This document shows positions 1-5,696 of a stretch of 6,835 bases of DNA, piece after piece. The position numbers and the translations under genes are program-made. Source of the DNA: Alphaproteobacteria bacterium (GTDB taxonomy: Bacteria > Pseudomonadota > Alphaproteobacteria > ATCC43930 > CGMCC-115725); the NCBI GenBank assembly GCA_017353855.1, contig JAFMSA010000228.1, positions 1-6,835 on the forward strand, given 5' to 3'. Under the pieces are notes generated by a model. That model had not been told where the DNA came from, made no database searches, and saw nothing but the letters and a program-made list of their open reading frames with translations. Positions within the stretch are counted from its first letter, which is position 1. The number at the start of each line of letters is the position of its first letter.

Positions 1-1716
1 TTCGGCGAGCGCGGCGGTATCGGTGAGATCGATTTGCTCGCCGGCGCGGGCCTCGGGCTCCCCGCGACGACGGGCCCGCATCTGGGCTTCCCGCTCGTCG
101 GCGGCGCGCCGGCGCTCGCGGCGGGTCTGGCGTTCCGTGCGCTGCTGCTCAGTACGCTCGGCCTGCTGCTCCTCACTGATCCCGAGCTGGCGGATCAGCC
201 ACTCGCCAAACCGTCCTTTGCCGGCGATGAAGCGGATGATGCCGCGGATCAGCCCCTCGGCGAGCTTGATGCCGAGCTGCATGCCCGCCTCGGCGATATC
301 GAGGCCGGCCCGCAGAATGGCCTTGAGCAATTTGCCGCCGCCTTCGGCGCTGATCAGCCACGCAATGCCGTTGAGGAGCCCCGTCGCGATCGTTTCGCCG
401 ACCGCTCCCCAGTCGATGTCGGCAATGAAATCGGTAATCGCCGACCAACTGGCGCTGGCCGTGCGGACGATCGTGTCCCACAACGCCTTCCAGTCGATCC
501 GGCTCAGCGAGGTCGCGATCCACGAGCCCAGGTCTTTGAAGACGTCGCCCGCCACCCGGCCGGTTTCGGCGATCGCCGCCTCCAGGCCGCCTTCTTTGTA
601 AGCCTCGGTAATCCTCTGGAATTTATTGGCGAAGTAGGGCTCGAGCTTGTCCCAGTTCGCCATGATCAATGTCGCGCCGGCGGCAAACCCGAGCACGATG
701 GGGTTCATCAAGTTGAGCTTGATACCGACGGTGGAAAGCATCGGCACAAGCGACTGCAAGCCGCTGATTGTCAGCCCGACGGCTTCGGCCAGTCCCAGAC
801 CCGGATTGGCGCGGTTCCAGTCGTGAACCCGGCCTAATCCACGCTCGATCGCATTAAACGTGCTCTGGAACGCCGGCTGGGCTTTCGTGAAGGCCTGTGT
901 GTAAATCCCCCCGAAACTTTCGGAGATCGTCTTGAGTTGGTTATTCCACGCCTCGGCCTTGCGCGCGGCGTCCTCCTGATCGACGCCGATGCGCTGGTAG
1001 AGATCGCCGGCGGCCGTTATCGCCCGTCGCATCACCTCCGGCTGGGCATGGAACTGGTCGATCATCCGCTGGTTGACACCAGCGATATTCCCCAGCGCGT
1101 AGGCCGCCTGCGGGCCTTGTTCCTTGTAGATTTGCTCGAGGCCCTCGAGGATCGGCAGCAAGCCGTCCCGGCCCTTGTTCGCGATCTGCTCCCACGGAAC
1201 CTTTGTCCACCGCTGCACGAACAGATCGATGCCGCGGTTCTCGCGGATCTTCTGCGTCATGCCGAGCAGCGCATTGGTCACGTTGTCCGCGCCAATGCCG
1301 GCTTGCTCGGCCGCCAGCCGGACCGCTTTCAGGTCGGCGACACTGGTGCCCATCTCGCGCGCGGTGCGGCCGAGCTGCGTGTAGTTGCTGGCGACCAATT
1401 GCATCGCGCCGACAAAGGCCCCGACCGCGGCGGTCGCGCTGCCGGCAAATTCTTTGAAGCTCTGCCCCAGACCGTGCGTGAGCTGGCCGACCTTGTGCGC
1501 GAACTCGCCGAATTTGCGGGCCGGCTCACCGGACGTCTTGCCGAGCTGCTCCTGCAGCTCGCGGACCTTCTTCTCGAGTTCGGCAACCTTCTTCTGCGCG
1601 TCGGTGCTGCGGTCGGAGACCGATTTGAGGCCGGACTCAATGCGTCGCTGACCGCTCTCGTCGATCTTGAAGCCGAGCGCAACCAGAAATTCAGCTATCG
1701 TCCCGCCATCGGCCAT
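1..1716 (-). CDS. Tail tape measure protein, 3'-truncated by the window edge
   Basis: Tape measure proteins set tail length, act as the core on which the tube polymerises, and are ejected ahead of the DNA. This frame starts at ATG 1714-1716 (MADGGTIAEFLVALGFKID) and stays open for 572 codons to base 1, so the C-terminus is missing. A GGAG lies 9 nt before the ATG. Visible parts: a lysine/glutamate heptad stretch typical of coiled coil at about residues 35-60; a small-residue-rich segment with SATAAVGAFVGAMQLVASNY at 93-112; a hydrophobic segment around 319-352 that could insert in a membrane; two IDW-containing units at 407-460; and a strongly charged Q/E/R-rich stretch at about 514-555. Its length, alternating Ala/Gly-rich helices and charged coil, and its place directly after a frameshifting chaperone all fit the family. 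It overlaps the -1 chaperone extension by 22 nt, so translational coupling is likely. Family assignment rests on architecture and context, not on a catalytic motif. Confidence 0.87.
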   Translation of the reverse strand, partial: MADGGTIAEFLVALGFKIDESGQRRIESGLKSVSDRSTDAQKKVAELEKKVRELQEQLGKTSGEPARKFGEFAHKVGQLTHGLGQSFKEFAGSATAAVGAFVGAMQLVASNYTQLGRTAREMGTSVADLKAVRLAAEQAGIGADNVTNALLGMTQKIRENRGIDLFVQRWTKVPWEQIANKGRDGLLPILEGLEQIYKEQGPQAAYALGNIAGVNQRMIDQFHAQPEVMRRAITAAGDLYQRIGVDQEDAARKAEAWNNQLKTISESFGGIYTQAFTKAQPAFQSTFNAIERGLGRVHDWNRANPGLGLAEAVGLTISGLQSLVPMLSTVGIKLNLMNPIVLGFAAGATLIMANWDKLEPYFANKFQRITEAYKEGGLEAAIAETGRVAGDVFKDLGSWIATSLSRIDWKALWDTIVRTASASWSAITDFIADIDWGAVGETIATGLLNGIAWLISAEGGGKLLKAILRAGLDIAEAGMQLGIKLAEGLIRGIIRFIAGKGRFGEWLIRQLGISEEQQAERTEQQRTERQTRRERRRAADEREAQMRARRRGEPEARAGEQIDLTDTAALAE

Positions 1717-1991
1717 GCGTTCTGTCTCCGCACTGCGTCTTCCTGCTTGCGGCGTTCGTGCTCGACAATGCGTTCCTGGTTGTAGCGCTGCACGTCGAGC
1801 AGCTCGTTCATCACGTCGAGGTCGCAGAGATCGACCCGGCTGTCTTTAATGTCCGTATAGCTGCACAATCCGGCGACGACCGGCCGCCAGAGAAATTCGT
1901 CGCCGTCGAGGCCTACGAGCCCGAGCTTTGCGTATTCGCCGTCTGGTCCGAATCGCTCGTCTGGAGGGACGGCAACACGACGGCGAACGAA
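1695..1991 (-). CDS. -1 frame extension of the tail assembly chaperone (T-like part)
   Basis: This frame is coding in character but has no ATG or GTG before its conserved-looking core; the first possible start is a TTG inside VVAGLCSY. From the slippery site it reads FVRRRVAVPPDERFGPDGEY, then LWRPVVAGLCSYTDIKDSRV, then a helical VMNELLDVQRYNQERIVEHE and a charged end, stopping with TAG at 1695-1697. The predicted fusion is chaperone residues 1-138 plus 98 residues, about 236 aa; slipping on either heptamer gives the same protein. In tailed phages the longer form binds the tape measure through its T-like domain while the N-terminal part recruits tube subunits. The RPV..LCSY and DLCDLDVMNELLD patterns resemble small proteins I recall next to DUF3383/DUF3277 genes (possibly DUF6889), but I could not check this. 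The stop lies 22 nt inside the tape measure gene. Frameshifting is inferred from sequence only. Confidence 0.78.
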   Translation of the reverse strand, partial: FVRRRVAVPPDERFGPDGEYAKLGLVGLDGDEFLWRPVVAGLCSYTDIKDSRVDLCDLDVMNELLDVQRYNQERIVEHERRKQEDAVRRQNAWPMAGR

Positions 1992-2404
1992 AAATTTCCC
2001 AGCGACTCGACGAGCACTTCCCAGGTCAGCCGCAATTGCGTCGCGAGATCGTCGGCGTCGCCGAGCATGAACGCGCCGCCGTGACCGGCTCGGAGCGGCA
2101 TCCAGCGGTTGCCCTGCTTCCAGCTCACGACGTCGAGCGCCGAATCAATGACATAATCGGCGTCGGCGTCGCTCATCATGCCGATCGTGTTGCTGAGCGC
2201 GGCAATCGCATCATAGACATTGATGTCCTGGACGTCGGGCACGAGTTCGCCGTTCTGCGCCGCCAGCCGCGGCGGTCGGGTGCCGGCGAACAGCGGCGAC
2301 AGCCCCTGCAATACCGGCATCAGCCGCTTGACGACATGGCGCTGCGTGATTGTCGGCATCTTGCCGCAGCGATACTGGTGACCATTGATCGCGATATCAG
2401 CCAT
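1913..2404 (-). CDS. Phage tail assembly chaperone, zero-frame product (G-like)
   Basis: A 163-aa protein starting MADIAINGHQYRCGKMPTIT at ATG 2402-2404 and ending at TAG 1913-1915. I chose this start because it overlaps the upstream gene's stop by 8 nt (ATGGCTGA) and because codons further upstream in this frame translate to an arginine-rich artefact antisense to nothing plausible. The N-terminus (xINGxxYRCxKMPTxTQxHVxxR) resembles tail assembly chaperones found between tube and tape measure genes in Mu-like and myovirus-like prophages (DUF6631-like from memory). Residues 70-130 look like a compact helical domain with an acidic DADADY patch and a helix TQLRLTWEVLVESLG. Codons 135-138 (CTG GGA AAT TTT) carry two slippery heptamers; after them the zero-frame tail is low in complexity, Ser/Gln/Thr-rich, as expected of a disposable terminus. 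Such chaperones are not part of the virion. The family call is by position, N-terminal pattern and frameshift site. Confidence 0.8.
   Translation of the reverse strand: MADIAINGHQYRCGKMPTITQRHVVKRLMPVLQGLSPLFAGTRPPRLAAQNGELVPDVQDINVYDAIAALSNTIGMMSDADADYVIDSALDVVSWKQGNRWMPLRAGHGGAFMLGDADDLATQLRLTWEVLVESLGNFSFAVVLPSLQTSDSDQTANTQSSGS
1935..1987 (-). promoter_or_regulatory. Predicted frameshift-stimulating stem-loop
   Basis: In the minus-strand transcript TTCGCCGTC (1987-1979) is perfectly complementary to GACGGCGAA (1943-1935): a 9-bp stem enclosing a 35-nt loop, within which GTCC and GGAC could form a further 4-bp helix. The stem begins 3 nt after the A AAT TTT heptamer and 6 nt after the G GGA AAT heptamer; 5-9 nt is the usual spacing for stimulators of -1 frameshifting. 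Complementarity is exact in the sequence, but no folding energy was calculated, and G+C-rich DNA yields chance stems more often. Confidence 0.55.
1991..2000 (-). promoter_or_regulatory. Tandem -1 ribosomal slippery heptamers
   Basis: On the minus strand the run GGGAAATTTTT (2000 down to 1990) is read in the chaperone's zero frame as CTG GGA AAT TTT TCG. It contains two overlapping canonical X XXY YYZ heptamers, both in register: G GGA AAT (2000-1994) and A AAT TTT (1997-1991). The first differs only in its last base from the GGGAAAG used in lambda tail genes G and T. Slippage at either site leads into the open -1 frame that stops at 1695. The bases and frame are seen directly; use by the ribosome is inferred. 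Confidence 0.8.
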
Positions 2405-2849
2405 TGCTGGCGGTCTCCGGTACCGACGTCGCGCGCGGCGGCGTCTGCGGCGATTGCTGGCGCAGCGGCGGCTGCGGGCGTTGTGGCGGCTGCGGCGACC
2501 CGTTGCGCCGCTGGATCGAGGCCGCTTCCGACTGCAATTGCGCGCCCTCGGCCTCTTTTTCCTCGGCCTTGCGGCGGTGACGATCGGCGACCTGCGTGAG
2601 GTGGCCGGCCGTGACCCGCGCCCGCTCGGCCGCGGTGCCGCCGCCCGGCATCGTCGCAAGGCTGGCCGCGAGCTGGCGCTCGTCCTCGCTCATCCGGTCG
2701 AAACGCTCGGCGAGCATCGCGTGCCGCGACGCCAACAGGCAGCGCGACCACGCCCGGCCCGCCAGCACCGCCGCCTCGTCGCTCGTCGCGGCCCGTTTCG
2801 CGCGCAGCAGTGTCGTCGCCTGCTGGCGGTATTCTGCCGGTGTCTGCAT
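2397..2849 (-). CDS. Conserved-position phage protein of unknown function, Pro/Gln-rich C-terminus
   Basis: I do not recognise this 150-aa protein. It starts MQTPAEYRQQATTLLRAKRA at ATG 2847-2849, with a perfect AGGAGG six nt before the start, one of the best ribosome binding sites in the window, and its TGA overlaps the chaperone start by 8 nt. Residues 1-110 are predicted helical, Ala/Arg/Glu-rich with little hydrophobic core (for example AERFDRMSEDERQLAASLAT), and residues 90-110 are highly charged. Residues 117-141 are a Pro/Gln/Arg-rich stretch (SPQPPQRPQPPLRQQSPQTP) that should be disordered. It lies 15 nt after the tube-like gene and just before the chaperone, so co-expression with tail assembly is near certain. 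A scaffold-like or accessory chaperone role would fit but is a guess. No signal peptide or membrane segment is seen. I rate existence of the gene high and function unknown. Confidence 0.82.
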   Translation of the reverse strand: MQTPAEYRQQATTLLRAKRAATSDEAAVLAGRAWSRCLLASRHAMLAERFDRMSEDERQLAASLATMPGGGTAAERARVTAGHLTQVADRHRRKAEEKEAEGAQLQSEAASIQRRNGSPQPPQRPQPPLRQQSPQTPPRATSVPETASNG

Positions 2850-2864
2850 CGCTATCCTCCTGCG

Positions 2865-3392
2865 TTAAACGGTGACGCCGCCGGCCGGGCCCTGGAATGT
2901 GCCCTCCGAAAACTCGAAGTTTATGCCCCAACCTAGACTTGCATCGACGACGCTGACATGAAACTCCCACTCTAGCGTGTTCCCCAGTTTTGCATACGCA
3001 TTGGTCGGAAATCTCACAAAAGCACAACCTTGGCACGTATAAAGATCCTCGCGTGCAACGTCCCGGATCACAATTGTGTTGAGACCCCAGATGTTCGACT
3101 GCGTTCGCTGGTAATTATAAACCCGCATTAATCCTTGATTTACCGGACTGGTTTTCAATAATCGGAAAGTAGCAGTGCCGGCTCGACTTGCGTGGAGCGA
3201 GTTCATTACTGAGCCGTCCGCGCCGATTGTTTGCGTATTCGTTTCTTCACTTAGCGTTACTGTGACGCCTTCTTCGGCGCTCGCGGAATGCGGTCCGCCT
3301 ATAGTCAGTCCGTTGACGCCGGGGCCGTAAAGCACGGCCGTGACGTCCATGAAACTATAAGTTGAAAACTCCGGTACATAGGGATTCGTCAT
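2865..3392 (-). CDS. DUF3277 family phage structural protein, probable tail tube
   Basis: This 175-aa protein has the run of motifs typical of DUF3277: STYSFMDVTAVLYGPG at about residues 10-25, SAEEGVTVTLSEETNTQTIG at 38-57, GADGSVMNSLHASRAGT at 57-73, FRLLKTSPVN at 76-85, IWGLNTIVIRDVAREDL at 101-117 and EWEFHVSVVD at 141-150. The family lies directly after DUF3383 genes in phages with contractile tails, and the tube role is inferred from that order and from its size and beta-rich look. A Gly-rich end (FSEGTFQGPAGGVTV, 161-175) seems to extend past the motif core. Start is ATG 3390-3392, with GGGAG 9 nt ahead; stop TAA at 2865-2867. The gap to the sheath-like gene is 22 nt. Its base composition is unlike its neighbours: I count about 52% G+C over 2941-3360, whereas adjacent sheath rows mostly fall between 60 and 77%, and it uses many A/T-ending codons. 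That hints at a different recent history. Confidence 0.87.
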   Translation of the reverse strand: MTNPYVPEFSTYSFMDVTAVLYGPGVNGLTIGGPHSASAEEGVTVTLSEETNTQTIGADGSVMNSLHASRAGTATFRLLKTSPVNQGLMRVYNYQRTQSNIWGLNTIVIRDVAREDLYTCQGCAFVRFPTNAYAKLGNTLEWEFHVSVVDASLGWGINFEFSEGTFQGPAGGVTV

Positions 3393-3414
3393 GGTTCAGC
3401 GCTCCCGCGGGTTG

Positions 3415-4887
3415 TCACGCATAGACATTGATGAGCACGTTGACGGTGTGGATCGCCGACGCGCAGCGCGCGAGGATCGTGATCAGCGGCGCGCGGCGGG
3501 CGGCGCGATCGGACTCGTCGAGCAACGCGACGGTCGGAGCCCAGATGTAATAGCCGAGCGGCAGCTGGTCGCCGTGCCGGATATTGCCCACTCCTGGGGC
3601 ATTCCAGACGCCCGGCGCTAGATATCCGTTGAGCACATAGCGGCCGCACACCGCATTGGCGGCGGTGATCAGCAGCGAGACGCCGAAATCGGTCTGCGGC
3701 ACCTTCGGCCGGCCGCTCGCATAGAGCACGTTGAAGAGCGCATTCTGCACGTCGAGCGCCAATGCATCGGCCCCCCAGATCGTGTCGGTGAACTGGCCGC
3801 TGATGCTCGTGCCGTACTGCGCCATCGTCGCGCCGTTCGCGATCCCGACATAGACATTGACATTGCGGTCCTGCAGCGCATCGGCCTGATAGCTCGAGAT
3901 TTGCTCCGGCGGCACACCGGGCTGCCGCATATACATGCCGGTCTTTGCCGTGTTCGTGCCGCGCCAGAACGTCGTCGCAAAGAACGCGAGATAGGACGCA
4001 ACCGCCGCCGGGTGCCGGGAATATTGCAACGCGGTCTTATGATAGCCGGACTGATAGAGTTCGTAAGCGAGGCTGGTCTCGTTCAGCGGATCCAATGTGT
4101 TGATGTCGTTCGTCGAGACCCCGAGATAGTGCACCGGGTCGGCCGCCTCGCAGTAAGCGGCCAGCTCTTCCTGCTCGGCCGGGCCCGCCTCCGGGAAGAA
4201 CACGCAGTAAAAATTCGACGAGTAAAGCGCGTCGATCTCGGCCAGTGCCGACAACGCGTCCTCGGCAGGAGCCCCCGTGACGATACGGCTGTGGCTCGTC
4301 ATGCCGGCCCCCAGCATTTCCGAGATGTCGGTGCCGCTCGCCGGCGAAACCGGTGTCAGGAAGCCGATCGACGCGGCAACCCCTGTCGCGTCGGTGTTGA
4401 AGATGAACCGCTCGCCGTTCCACCGCGCGCTGCCGCCCGTCATCGCGTTGCTGACGATCTCGGCAACCGCGTTGAGATTGCTGACCGTTGCAAAATTGAG
4501 GTTCGTGACGTTCGAGCTGGTGCCGCCGATCGTCACCGCGAAGCTGCCGTTCGTAATCGCCTGCCACTCGGCGATCCGGCGCTCGGAATTACCGCCGATC
4601 AGGCTCGCCGGGGCCGGGGCCTGGATCCAGCGCCCGACCATTAAGTGGTCCGGCCGCGGGTTCTGGCTGAACCAGATCAGTGCGCCGTTATATTCCGGCG
4701 AGTCGCTGCCGAAGGTGTGCTGCACCTCGGAAATATTTGCAAAGCGCCGCATGCGCTCGCCGGCGTCGATCGCCGTTGAGCTGCCAATCAACAGTCCGGT
4801 ATTGATCGCCGGCGCTTCGACGGCCGGAGTGGTCAGGCTCACCGCGGTCGACACGTAGCGCGAAACGGGTAACCCACTGCTTAGCAT
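3415..4887 (-). CDS. DUF3383 family protein, probable contractile tail sheath
   Basis: A 490-aa protein whose sequence fits DUF3383: an N-terminal SRYVSTAVSLTTPAVEAPAI; FGSDSPEYNGALIWFSQNPR at about residues 59-78 followed by DHLMVGRW; a beta-rich insertion around 100-200; and the conserved C-terminal part with LPLGYYIWAPTVALLDESDR, then ARRAPLITILARCASAIHTV and NVLINVYA at the very end. DUF3383 is formally of unknown function; its size, order before a tube-like protein, and the sheath-like central region make it the probable sheath. I start it at ATG 4885-4887, which has GGAG 9 nt upstream and gives a family-like N-terminus. A TTG at 4912-4914 would add nine residues but is less likely. No minus-strand gene lies immediately upstream: the plus-strand gene begins 38 bp away, so the transcript must either start here or run antisense through that gene from the block further right. 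Confidence 0.9.
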   Translation of the reverse strand: MLSSGLPVSRYVSTAVSLTTPAVEAPAINTGLLIGSSTAIDAGERMRRFANISEVQHTFGSDSPEYNGALIWFSQNPRPDHLMVGRWIQAPAPASLIGGNSERRIAEWQAITNGSFAVTIGGTSSNVTNLNFATVSNLNAVAEIVSNAMTGGSARWNGERFIFNTDATGVAASIGFLTPVSPASGTDISEMLGAGMTSHSRIVTGAPAEDALSALAEIDALYSSNFYCVFFPEAGPAEQEELAAYCEAADPVHYLGVSTNDINTLDPLNETSLAYELYQSGYHKTALQYSRHPAAVASYLAFFATTFWRGTNTAKTGMYMRQPGVPPEQISSYQADALQDRNVNVYVGIANGATMAQYGTSISGQFTDTIWGADALALDVQNALFNVLYASGRPKVPQTDFGVSLLITAANAVCGRYVLNGYLAPGVWNAPGVGNIRHGDQLPLGYYIWAPTVALLDESDRAARRAPLITILARCASAIHTVNVLINVYA

Positions 4888-4892
4888 GGCGT

Positions 4893-4898
4893 TATACT
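4893..4898 (+). promoter_or_regulatory. Possible -10 element for the plus-strand gene
   Basis: TATACT matches the sigma-70 -10 consensus in five of six bases and lies 27 nt before the ATG at 4926, a reasonable place for a short leader. There is no good -35 hexamer about 17 nt upstream (that stretch reads around TAACCC) and no TGn extension, so the promoter is weak or needs an activator, or the match is chance. It overlaps the ribosome binding site of the DUF3383 gene on the other strand. Confidence 0.25.
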
Positions 4899-4925
4899 CC
4901 AAGGGATGAGGCAAACGGTGCGGGT

Positions 4926-5405
4926 ATGAGTGCGCAAGCCGCGGTATTGCTTCAGCAATGGCTGGCTCACGCCGCCGACGACGGCACCGCCGCCAACTCG
5001 CTGTTAGCGGCCTACCGCGTGGATTCGCCGCTCGGGCGGTTCGCGGTCGTCTATGCGCATTGTCCGTTTATCGGCTGGCTCGGCGCGCTCGCGCGGGCCG
5101 ACGGCATGGCCGACTGGCCGACCCAGATCCGCTCGCGCTCGCCGGCGGCAACGACGATGATTGCGCAGCAGTTTCTGTGTCCGTTCGGAGCCAAGCGGAG
5201 GAGGCTGCCCGACGACACCCGCGCCGCGCTGATCGATTATTACAATGAGCGGATCGCGCTGCTCGAGGAGACCGCGCGGCTATTTGCCAAGCAGCCGGCG
5301 CACCGCAAGCTCGTCGAGCAGCATACCGGCGCGTGCCGCCGCGCGCTGCGCCGGCTCAACGGCGAGGAGGTTGCGCCCCGCCGCAAATTGCGGCGGCCGC
5401 AATAG
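4926..5405 (+). CDS. Opposite-strand gene of unknown function inside the tail operon
   Basis: I do not recognise this 159-aa protein (MSAQAAVLLQQWLAHAADDG at the start). It is the only convincing plus-strand gene: it fills the one sizeable gap between minus-strand genes, its codons are strongly G/C-ending like its neighbours, and the minus strand opposite holds no credible frame. Visible parts: an N-terminal helix with LLQQWL, a mildly hydrophobic region VVYAHCPFIGWLGALARADG at about residues 40-59, a CPFGAKRRR turn near 85-93, a long helical segment from about 96 (ALIDYYNERIALLEETARLF) to 143, and a basic end RRKLRRPQ. Three Cys are scattered with no obvious metal-binding spacing. The basic tail could bind nucleic acid, but that is inference. 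The start has only GAGG 14 nt upstream, a weak site. It is head to head with the DUF3383 gene and tail to tail (3 bp) with the 95-aa gene. A moron, regulator or host-interaction role is possible. Confidence 0.75.
   Translation: MSAQAAVLLQQWLAHAADDGTAANSLLAAYRVDSPLGRFAVVYAHCPFIGWLGALARADGMADWPTQIRSRSPAATTMIAQQFLCPFGAKRRRLPDDTRAALIDYYNERIALLEETARLFAKQPAHRKLVEQHTGACRRALRRLNGEEVAPRRKLRRPQ
5378..5396. other. Perfect G+C hairpin at the convergent gene ends
   Basis: CCGCCGC and GCGGCGG form a 7-bp all-G/C stem around the loop AAATT, lying in the last codons of the plus-strand gene (Arg-Arg-Lys-Leu-Arg-Arg). It sits 12 bp before the point where this gene and the minus-strand 95-aa gene converge. Neither side is followed by a T run, so it does not qualify as an intrinsic terminator, though it might slow polymerase or protect a 3' end. 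It may also just follow from a codon run for repeated arginines. Confidence 0.35.
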
Positions 5406-5408
5406 GGC

Positions 5409-5696
5409 TCAGTACCAGCCACCGTCAATATCGGTGAAATCGATATCCATCTTGCGGATCGCGCTCGATGGGGTCTCGGGCGGGCCGGACAGAAACAGCG
5501 GCCCCGTCATGCGGTCGCCGGCAATCGCGACGGCGCGGTCCCAACGCCCGTCGATGCGCCCCCACATCAAATTGTTGATCGGCGCTTCCGGGACCCATTG
5601 CGGATCCCAGTAGTCACTGTCCGGCGAGACGAGCTGCCACAGCTGCGCGGTGGTCAGCGCGTCGTTAGTATTTGCCCGCGTCGTGTATGTTGACAT
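5409..5696 (-). CDS. Small tail-fibre-type structural protein
   Basis: A 95-aa protein starting MSTYTTRANTNDALTTAQLW at ATG 5694-5696 and stopping at TGA 5409-5411. Residues 36-82 form a fibre-type module: PEAPINNLMWGRIDGRWDRA, then IAGDRMTGPLFLSGPPETP. This follows the pattern AP-x-x-G/N-x-x-YGR/WGR ... W ... GG-x-MTG-x-L-x-L-x-G common in phage tail fibres and collar or baseplate appendages. The end is Asp- and aromatic-rich (DIDFTDIDGGWY). It overlaps the neck-terminator gene by 32 nt; an AGGAGG is present but 15 nt from the ATG, so translation may rely on coupling. A longer reading from 5870 gives an Arg/Ser-rich artefact. It is far too short for a complete fibre, so it may be an adaptor or a remnant. 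Real gene likely; precise role unknown. Confidence 0.72.
   Translation of the reverse strand: MSTYTTRANTNDALTTAQLWQLVSPDSDYWDPQWVPEAPINNLMWGRIDGRWDRAVAIAGDRMTGPLFLSGPPETPSSAIRKMDIDFTDIDGGWY

Noticed and set aside
34..837. Long plus-strand open frame (267 codons) opposite the tape measure gene
   Set aside because: It is antisense to a frame that stays open for 572 codons with clear tape-measure character. The high G+C content suppresses stop codons on the opposite strand, and the translation is Arg/Gln/Asp-rich without motifs.
937..1785. Plus-strand open frame of 282 codons
   Set aside because: Antisense to the N-terminal tape measure region and the -1 chaperone extension. Its leucine-rich appearance mirrors the coiled coil on the other strand, and no plausible ribosome site or neighbour supports it.
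1758..2084. Plus-strand frame over the frameshift region
   Set aside because: Explained by the two minus-strand chaperone frames on the opposite strand.
2405..2659. N-terminal extension of the chaperone frame back to 2659
   Set aside because: The extension is extremely Arg-rich and lies in a different frame over the well-supported 150-aa gene; ATG 2402-2404 gives the natural N-terminus and a normal coupled overlap.
3901..4644. Plus-strand open frame of 247 codons opposite the sheath-like gene
   Set aside because: Arg-rich artefact antisense to well-conserved DUF3383 sequence.
4888..4914. Nine extra residues on the DUF3383 protein from TTG at 4912-4914
   Set aside because: ATG 4885-4887 has a GGAG at good distance and gives a family-like N-terminus; the TTG would place the ribosome site inside the coding sequence.
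5378..5408. Intrinsic transcription terminator at the convergent junction
   Set aside because: A stem is present, but no T run follows on either strand.
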